Origin: DAISJI01 sp964559835
Lineage (GTDB): Bacteria; Acidobacteriota; Terriglobia; Terriglobales; Acidobacteriaceae
Assembly (NCBI GenBank): GCA_964559835.1
Contig: CAZLJE010000022.1
Coordinates: 29,297-93,296 of the forward strand
DNA: 64,000 nucleotides
Reading direction: 5' to 3'
Numbering within the stretch: position 1 is the first letter of the stretch; each line of letters opens with the position of its first letter. The position numbers were made by a program, and so were the translations under genes. Shown here one piece after another: positions 58,450 through 64,000 of the stretch. The notes beneath the pieces are model-generated. The model had not been told where the DNA came from, did no database searches, and saw only the letters and a program-made list of their open reading frames with translations.

Positions 58450-59031
58450 ATGCAAATTTCAGACGCAGCGGCCGTCAAGCAGGTGCGGTCCGGGGACAGG
58501 GACGCCTTTCGTCCGCTCGTCGAGCGCTACAGCCATATGATCTTCGTCCTTGCATATCGAATGACGAGCAGCGAATCCGATGCCGAGGAGATCGTGCAGG
58601 AGACGTTTCTCCGCGCCTACCGGGCGCTCGACAGCTTTGAATCGCGCTCGAACTTCGCGACATGGCTTTACCGCATTGCCACCAATTGCTCGCTCGACCT
58701 GCTCGCCCGCCGCAAGAACCAGCCGCAACTGGCGTCCGAGACGATGACCGAAGAGGACGAGGAAAGCCCCGAGCAGCGCCTTCCCTCCTCCGCGCCCGAT
58801 CCCGAGCGACAGGTGTACAGCGCTGAATTGCACGGAAAGATCGCCGCCGCCATGAACCTGCTCACGCCTGTCGAGAAAGCCGCCTTCGTGTTGCGGCATT
58901 TCGAAGGGCGGTCGGTAGAAGAGATCGCGGCGTCGCTGAAGGTGAAGACCGGCGCCGCCAAGCAAAGCATTTTCCGCGCGGTGCAGAAGATGAGGACGGC
59001 ATTAGAGCCGACCGTGAGGGCAGTCCGATGA
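58450..59031 (+). CDS. ECF RNA polymerase sigma factor (RpoE-like)
   Basis: A 193-residue sigma-70 family protein with region 2 (FRPLVERYSHMIFVLAYRMTSSESDAEEIVQETFLRAYRALDSFE) and region 4 (LTPVEKAAFVLRHFEGRSVEEIAASLKVKTGAAKQSIFRAVQKMR). It fits the ECF group. It overlaps the anti-sigma gene by four bases. Confidence 0.93.
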   Translation: MQISDAAAVKQVRSGDRDAFRPLVERYSHMIFVLAYRMTSSESDAEEIVQETFLRAYRALDSFESRSNFATWLYRIATNCSLDLLARRKNQPQLASETMTEEDEESPEQRLPSSAPDPERQVYSAELHGKIAAAMNLLTPVEKAAFVLRHFEGRSVEEIAASLKVKTGAAKQSIFRAVQKMRTALEPTVRAVR

Positions 59032-59789
59032 AGCACCTGGAACAGGAACAACTCGTGGCGCACTACTACGGCGAAGCCGGTAAGGACGTCGCCAATCATC
59101 TTGCCGACTGCTACGAGTGCCGCAGCGAATTCGGAAATATCCAGCGCATGCTGACGGCGATCACTCCACCCGAAGCGCCGGCCCGAGGGCCGCAATACGG
59201 CTCCGAAGTATGGGACCGTGTTCGGGGGCATCTTCCCGCGGCTGAACCGAAACGGGAATGGTGGCTGATGCCGCAACGCTGGGCCGCCGTAGGAGCAATG
59301 GGCGCCCTGATCGCGGTCGCGTTCCTTGTCGGACGTCATACTGCGCCGGCGCCGCCCAACGTCGCCACGAATAATCCGCCGGCGCAGGTCGTGAAGGAAC
59401 GCGTGCTGATGGTCGCGCTCGGCGATCACCTCGAGCGCTCACAGGTGGTACTGATGGAAGTCGCTCACGCTGCCGATGCGAAGGACGTGTCCATCGTCCG
59501 CGACGAGGCCGAGGACCTGGTTGGGTCCAATCGCCTCTACCGGCAGGCGGCGCTGCAGATCGGCGACCGCCGCACCGCCGATGTCCTCGACCAGCTGGAG
59601 CGTGCGCTGTTAGAGATCGCTCACTCATCGCCCGACGAAGGTAAGGCGCAGATCGAACAGTTGCGCCGACAGATCGAGTCGCAAGGTTTGTTGTTCAAAG
59701 TACAGGTCATAAATTCCAACGTGCAGAAGGAAATCCGCCCGGCGCCGGCTCGGAACGCGGCTCCGGCAAATACGAGGCCGATCGCATGA
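59028..59789 (+). CDS. Membrane anti-sigma factor with zinc-finger motif
   Basis: A 253-residue protein. N-terminal ZAS-like motif HLADCYECRSEF (H-x3-C-x2-C) binds the sigma factor. One membrane helix (AAVGAMGALIAVAFLVG) follows and the periplasmic part is helical (LERSQVVLMEVAHAADAKDVS, VLDQLERALLEIA). It would hold the ECF factor until a periplasmic signal appears. Overlaps the sigma gene upstream and the HEAT gene downstream by four bases. Confidence 0.85.
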   Translation: MKHLEQEQLVAHYYGEAGKDVANHLADCYECRSEFGNIQRMLTAITPPEAPARGPQYGSEVWDRVRGHLPAAEPKREWWLMPQRWAAVGAMGALIAVAFLVGRHTAPAPPNVATNNPPAQVVKERVLMVALGDHLERSQVVLMEVAHAADAKDVSIVRDEAEDLVGSNRLYRQAALQIGDRRTADVLDQLERALLEIAHSSPDEGKAQIEQLRRQIESQGLLFKVQVINSNVQKEIRPAPARNAAPANTRPIA

Positions 59790-61084
59790 AGCGAGCCATT
59801 GTTATCACATTACTGATGCTGGGAGCTTGCGCGTACGCGCAGGAACTTCCCGATACCGCCAATTCTTTCCTGCCGCAGCAATCGGCAACGCGCGAAGACC
59901 AGCTCTACTCGCAAGCCAACGACGCGCTCAACGCCGGCAACTACCAGGATGCCGCGGCGAAATTCAACCAGGTCGCCGAGATGAAGGCGCGCAAGGCCGA
60001 CGGCGCGCTCTACTGGAAGGCGTACGCGCTGAACAAAATGGGCAACCGCACCGACGCGGCTGCCGCTTTGGCCAAGCTGCGCGCAGATTATCCGAAATCG
60101 ACGTGGTTGAACGATGCGCGCGCAATGGAGATGGAGTGGCGAGGCGGTGGCGACACTATCCTCCCCAGCGGCCCAACCGGAGGAATTCGCGGCGCTGGGC
60201 CGACCGGCGGAGTTCGTGGCGCCGGGCCCGGAAGTGTGCGAGGCCGAAGCGCCGATGAGAATCCCGATGACGACGTTAAAGCCCAGGCCCTCTTCGGGCT
60301 GATGAACAACGACCCGGAGCGCGGCATCCCCATCTGTCAGGACATCCTCAAGAATCCCAACCAGTCGACCAAGCTGAAGGAGCGCGCGCTCTTCCTGCTG
60401 GCCCAGAACGATTCGCCCAAGGCGCAGGAAACTATCCTTGGCGTCGCCAAGGGCAGCAGCGGGCCGGAACTCCAGGTACGGGCGATCCGGAACATCGGCG
60501 TGTCCGGCGATAAGTACATCCCTATGTTGACGCAGATCTACAGCTCTTCGACGGACCCGACTGTGAAGTCCGCGGTCCTCGGCGCCTACATGACTTCCGG
60601 CGCGAAAGAGGAATTGCTGAAGGCCATCGGCACGGAAAAGGACCCGGACATGCGCCGTCGCGCCATCCGGCAGCTGGGGCCGATGGGGGCGTCGAAAGAA
60701 CTCGAGCAGCTTTACAACTCGACGCAGTCGCCGGATGACCAGGAAGCGATCATCCAGGCGCTCGCCATCACCGGCGACACCGCGCTGCTCGGGAAGATTG
60801 CCAAGACGGGCGCGAACGTGGATGTCCGCAAGCGCGCCATCCGCAGCCTCGGTATCACGGGCGACAAATCGCACGCACTGCTGCTCGATATTTACAAGAC
60901 CGACAAGGACCCGGAGATCCGCAAGACCGTCGCCGATGCCCTGTTCATCTCCGGCGGCTGCTCCGAGATGGTCACCATGGCCAAGAAAGAAGCCGACCCG
61001 CAAGTGAAAAAAAGGCTGATCGACAAGCTCTCGATGATGAACTGCAAAGAAGGTCGCGAATACATGATGGAGTTGCTGAAATAG
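59786..61084 (+). CDS. Secreted TPR/HEAT-repeat protein
   Basis: The 432-residue protein has a signal peptide (VITLLMLGACAYAQ), TPR-like unit (DALNAGNYQDAAAKFNQVAEMKAR, residues 45-95), a Gly/Pro linker (GPTGGIRGAGPTGGVRGAG, three imperfect copies) and then HEAT-like repeats (ELQVRAIRNIGVSGD, DMRRRAIRQLGPMGA, VDVRKRAIRSLGITGD, PEIRKTVADALFISGG). The repeats read about one unit per 30 residues. Translationally coupled to the anti-sigma gene. Likely a periplasmic ligand- or protein-binding partner. Confidence 0.78.
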   Translation: MKRAIVITLLMLGACAYAQELPDTANSFLPQQSATREDQLYSQANDALNAGNYQDAAAKFNQVAEMKARKADGALYWKAYALNKMGNRTDAAAALAKLRADYPKSTWLNDARAMEMEWRGGGDTILPSGPTGGIRGAGPTGGVRGAGPGSVRGRSADENPDDDVKAQALFGLMNNDPERGIPICQDILKNPNQSTKLKERALFLLAQNDSPKAQETILGVAKGSSGPELQVRAIRNIGVSGDKYIPMLTQIYSSSTDPTVKSAVLGAYMTSGAKEELLKAIGTEKDPDMRRRAIRQLGPMGASKELEQLYNSTQSPDDQEAIIQALAITGDTALLGKIAKTGANVDVRKRAIRSLGITGDKSHALLLDIYKTDKDPEIRKTVADALFISGGCSEMVTMAKKEADPQVKKRLIDKLSMMNCKEGREYMMELLK

Positions 61085-61098
61085 CAGGCTTTCGGAGG

Positions 61099-61152
61099 GG
61101 CGCGGCTTCAGCCGCGCCGTTCACAGATTTTCTAGTTGGCGGCTTTAGCCGC
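61099..61152 (+). repeat. REP-like twin hairpins GCGGC-TTCA/TTTA-GCCGC
   Basis: GGCGCGGC-TTCA-GCCGCGCC (61099-61118, perfect 8-bp stem) and GCGGC-TTTA-GCCGC (61139-61152) lie 20 bp apart between the two HEAT genes. Confidence 0.5.
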
Positions 61153-61163
61153 TGAGGGAAATC

Positions 61164-62234
61164 ATGAGAATCATTAGCGCAATCGTACTGATCATTGTCG
61201 GCGGCGGCATCGCGCTCGCGCAGCAGCCGAATATCCAGAACGCGAAGCTCGAAACGCGCTCCGCGGCCGGCGGCCTCCAGGCGCAGGTCGATTCAATCAC
61301 GCGCGCGGGAAGCGCCGCATGGATCGCGTGGTCGGTTCCGTCCGTCAAGGGCGAGAACAACATGTGCTGCATGAACATGCATGACGACGTCGTCACGCGG
61401 TGCGGCTGCGCGCTCGAAAGCGGGGGCGTCGCGAACATTGTCGAGAGCTCGAAGAGCGCCAAGCCGGTCAAGCTGGAAGGCTCGCCCGATTTTGCGGTAT
61501 TTGTTCGCGCCGAAGGTGGGCAGATACAGAAAGTGCGTGCTCTCGGAACGGACTGCCCCGTCGACGCACAGAACATGCCGGTGTACTGGCTGACCAACGT
61601 CAAGCCCGCCGACAGCGTTGCCCTGCTGACCTCGCTGGCTCAAAAGAGCGGCAGCGACGGCGAAAAGAAACCCGCCGATGGCGCCGTGCTGTCGATCGCG
61701 CTCACGAACGATCCCGCGGCGGACAAGGCGCTCGACACCCTCATCGCATCCGGCCAGCCCGAGTGGCTGCGCAAGAAAGTCGCGTTCTGGATGGGAATGG
61801 AGCGCGGCAAGCCGGGGCTCGACAAGTTGCTGGCGCTGATGAAGTCCGACCCGAGCGACTCGTTCCGCAAGGAGTTGGTCTTCCCTATCTCACAGAGCAA
61901 GGCACCGGAAGCGGAAGGCGAGTTGATCCGCATCGCGCGGCAGGACTCGTCGACGAAGGTGCGAGAGCAAGCAATATTCTGGCTCGCGCAGAAGGCCGGC
62001 AAAAAGGCCGCAGCGTTCCTGAAGGACACCGTCGATAACGATCCCGATACCGACGTCAAGAAGCGGGCCGTATTTGCGCTGTCGCAGATGCCGAAGGACG
62101 AAGGCGTCCCGCTGCTCATCCAAGTGGCGAAAAGCAATGCGAATCCTGCAGTGCGCAAGCAGGCGATGTTCTGGCTGGGGCAGTCCCACGATGCCAGGGC
62201 GCTGGATTACATCGAGAGCGTGCTGAAACAGTAA
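61164..62234 (+). CDS. Secreted HEAT-repeat protein
   Basis: The 356-residue protein has a signal peptide (SAIVLIIVGGGIALAQQ), a cysteine-rich domain (MCCMNMHDDVVTRCGCALESG) and HEAT repeats in the second half (GKPGLDKLLALMKSDPSDSFRKELVFPI, DTDVKKRAVFALSQMPKDEGV, NPAVRKQAMFWLGQSHDARAL). It is in line with the sigma/anti-sigma/HEAT operon and may be co-regulated. Confidence 0.75.
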   Translation: MRIISAIVLIIVGGGIALAQQPNIQNAKLETRSAAGGLQAQVDSITRAGSAAWIAWSVPSVKGENNMCCMNMHDDVVTRCGCALESGGVANIVESSKSAKPVKLEGSPDFAVFVRAEGGQIQKVRALGTDCPVDAQNMPVYWLTNVKPADSVALLTSLAQKSGSDGEKKPADGAVLSIALTNDPAADKALDTLIASGQPEWLRKKVAFWMGMERGKPGLDKLLALMKSDPSDSFRKELVFPISQSKAPEAEGELIRIARQDSSTKVREQAIFWLAQKAGKKAAAFLKDTVDNDPDTDVKKRAVFALSQMPKDEGVPLLIQVAKSNANPAVRKQAMFWLGQSHDARALDYIESVLKQ

Positions 62235-62250
62235 AAGCGAAAGCATTGAC

Positions 62251-62325
62251 GATTGATGATTGCCGATTGCCGATTGAAAACCCGCGTCTCGAGAGATCGG
62301 TTTTGCAATACGGCAATCATCAATC
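62251..62325. repeat. Perfect 15-bp inverted repeat GATTGATGATTGCCG
   Basis: Arm 62251-62265 and exact complement CGGCAATCATCAATC (62311-62325), loop 45 nt. Additional degenerate units (TGCCGATTG, TCGGCAATGG) extend the block. It separates the HEAT gene from the YpdA-like locus. Confidence 0.6.
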
Positions 62326-62359
62326 GACCATCGGCAATGGTGTTCCGACTTAAACGACG

Positions 62360-63417
62360 TTATGCGGGCGTCGAGAGTTTCGCGGCCAGATCCGCTGCGA
62401 TCCTCTGCCCGTGGAAGCGTCCGTTCTCGATGAAGATCTCGCTCGTCTTGGAGCCGGCGACGATCACTCCCGCAACGTAGATTCCCGGCACATTCGTCTC
62501 CAGCGTCTCCGGGTTCACCTCGGGGCGGCACTCGTCGGATGAGAGTTTCACGCCGAGCCCTTTGAGAAAACCGTAGTCCGGGTGGTAGCCGGTCAGCGCG
62601 AAGACGAAATGGTTCTTCAGCCGCGTTTCGCCCTGTGGCGTTTCCACCACCACCTGCTCCGGAAGGATCTCTTTCACGCGCGACTGGAAATACGCCTTGA
62701 TCTCGCCGTTCTTGATGCGGTTCTCGATGTCGGGCTTGATCCAGTACTTCACGTTCTGGTGTATGCCCGGCCTGCGATGCACGATGGTGACGCGCGCGCC
62801 ATGCCGCCATAGCTCCAACGCCGCGATCGCCGCCGAGTTCTTCCCGCCGATCACAACCACGTCGCAGTCGAAAAACGGATGCGGCTCGCGGTAGTAGTGA
62901 AAAACCTTCGGCAGTTGCTCGCCGGGAACTTTCATCCAGTTGGGAAGGTCGTAGTAGCCGGTGGCAACGATCAGCTTCGCGCCGTGTATTCGCGGTGTTG
63001 TTGCTCCTGCGGGATGGGCGGCGAGTGGTGCGTCTCCAGTCCGCCGAGAATGTCGGTGCGGACCCGCGTGGTCCAGACGTGGAAGTCGCCGTCACTTCCA
63101 GTGATGCGGTCCACACGCTCGTACTGCCGCACATCGAACTGGTAGCGCTCGGCGACCTTGCGATAGTACTCCAGCGCCTCTTCGCGCGTTGGCTTCTGGT
63201 GCGCGCTGGGAAACGGGATATCGCCGATCTCGAGCAGCTCCGGCGTGGTGAAGAAGGTCATGTTGGCGGGATAATGAAAGAGCGAGTTGACCAGGCAGCC
63301 CTTGTCGATGGTGACCACCTTCAGCCCGCGCTTCTGCGCCTCGATGGCGGACGCCAGACCGCTCGGCCCGGCGCCGATCACGAGGACATCAACGTTGTTC
63401 TCCGTACCTTTATCCAT
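62360..63417 (-). pseudogene. YpdA-like flavin disulfide reductase with frameshift
   Basis: The N-terminal part (start at 63417) has the FAD motif VLVIGAGPSGLASAIEAQKRG, and the C-terminal part has the NADPH motif VVVIGGKNSAAIAALELWRHGARV. They are in different frames. At about 62974-62977 one base is missing: restoring an A in CGA-AG gives the expected family phrase TARKLIVATGYYDLPNW. The family (YpdA, bacillithiol disulfide reductase; thioredoxin reductase-like) is about 320-360 residues, so the joined length fits. Either an assembly/sequencing error or a recent pseudogene. Confidence 0.82.
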
Positions 63418-63514
63418 TGCGCAGATTGGATTCCTTTGAGGCGTTAAGAGGTTCTGTAATCTCAGCATCACATTGCCGGGTGTGCCCGCTCACACTCGAT
63501 ATGTTCGTGGGCGC

Positions 63515-63520
63515 TATAAT
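63515..63520 (+). promoter_or_regulatory. -10 box TATAAT for fumarase
   Basis: Perfect TATAAT 55 nt before the ATG at 63576. Confidence 0.4.
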
Positions 63521-63575
63521 TTCGATGTTTTCTAATTACTTATTACTTATTGCTCAGTACTCTCATGGAGAAGCC

Positions 63576-64000
63576 AATGGCCACCACGACCGTCGAATCG
63601 GCCACCCGAACTCGTATTGAATCCGACAGCATGGGCCAGATTGAAGTGCCCTCCAACGTTTACTGGGGCGCGCAGACGCAGCGCTCGCTGCACCACTTCG
63701 ACATCGGCCGCGACACTATGCCGCCGGAGCTGATCCGTGCCTTCGCCATTCTGAAGAAGGCTGCCGCGCTGGTGAACCAGGACCTCGGCAAGTTACCCGC
63801 CGACAAGGCCAAGCTCATCGTCCAGGCAGCCGATGAAGTGATCGCCGGCAAAATGGCGGACCAGTTTCCGCTCCGCATCTGGCAGACCGGTTCCGGCACG
63901 CAGACGAACATGAACGTGAACGAGGTGCTCTCGAACCGCGCCATCGAGATTGCCGGCGGCGAGATGGGATCGAAGAAGCCGATCCACCCGAACGACCACG
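63576..64000 (+). CDS. fumC: Class II fumarate hydratase, N-terminal part
   Basis: The gene runs off the right edge; 141 codons are seen. Start ATG 63576 with GGAG 5 nt upstream (an ATG at 63565 is out of frame). The protein has RIESDSMGQIEVPSNVYWGAQTQRSLHHF, and WQTGSGTQTNMNVNEVLSNRA, the N-terminal fumarase/aspartase signature (substrate Thr/Ser). It hydrates fumarate to malate in the TCA cycle. Confidence 0.95.

Noticed and set aside
60150..60240. Collagen-like protein gene
   Set aside because: The Gly/Pro segment is only about 25 residues and is a linker inside a HEAT/TPR protein.

Overview
The window looks like a chromosomal contig of an Acidobacteriota bacterium (Terriglobia/Koribacter-like), probably from a metagenome or draft assembly because it holds a run of exactly 100 N. 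The assignment is inference. It rests on a GC-rich genome, a giant Oar-type TonB-dependent receptor with an N-terminal carboxypeptidase-regulatory domain, an ADOP-type MacB/FtsX permease paired with PadR, a cta cluster ending in a DUF420 (CtaM-like) gene, and several secreted HEAT-type proteins. No phage, insertion sequence, CRISPR array, rRNA or tRNA was found.

Layout. 1-7.3 kb, all on the minus strand: the start of a GHMP kinase, a PLP decarboxylase, a beta-propeller protein, then an oxidoreductase / hypothetical / solitary NuoB run and a secreted helical-repeat protein. 7.4-14.2 kb: MocA-like nucleotidyltransferase, HAD phosphatase, IscU-like scaffold, radical SAM protein, cytoplasmic BtuF-like protein, fRMsr-type GAF protein, Nudix hydrolase and M13 peptidase. 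14.2-17.1 kb: an acyltransferase-3 gene, then a 776-bp intergenic region with two tandem copies of an unrecognised structured element and a cluster of DnaA-box-like motifs, then an RNase HI-like gene. 17.1-21.1 kb: the Oar-like receptor. 21.2-25.5 kb: a seven-gene Mrp/Mbh-type cation/proton antiporter operon, convergent with an Nramp transporter. 26.9-31 kb: porin-like protein, Cof phosphatase, lytic transglycosylase, flippase-like protein, NrdR. 31.1-37 kb: isocitrate dehydrogenase family, then ctaA-ctaB-ABC transporter-ctaM-like. 37-47 kb: erythromycin esterase family, DUF5335, DUF2461, TonB-like, ADOP/PadR, DinB and DUF2207 genes. 47-53.7 kb: small gene-end remnants and a 2-hydroxyacyl-CoA dehydratase/activase pair. 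54-64 kb: Ssb, unknown protein, AAA ATPase, RRM protein, assembly gap in a heptamer array, CyaY, a sigma/anti-sigma/HEAT operon, a frameshifted YpdA-like flavoprotein and the start of fumarase.

Beyond the genes, three patterns stand out. (1) The tandem element at 15478-15954 has a hairpin in which three of five base pairs change compensatorily between copies. (2) Many gene junctions carry locus-specific degenerate microrepeats, several ending in perfect 12-15 bp inverted repeats. (3) A set of genes has an extended -10 promoter only 5-10 nt before the start codon and no visible Shine-Dalgarno, which suggests leaderless transcripts.
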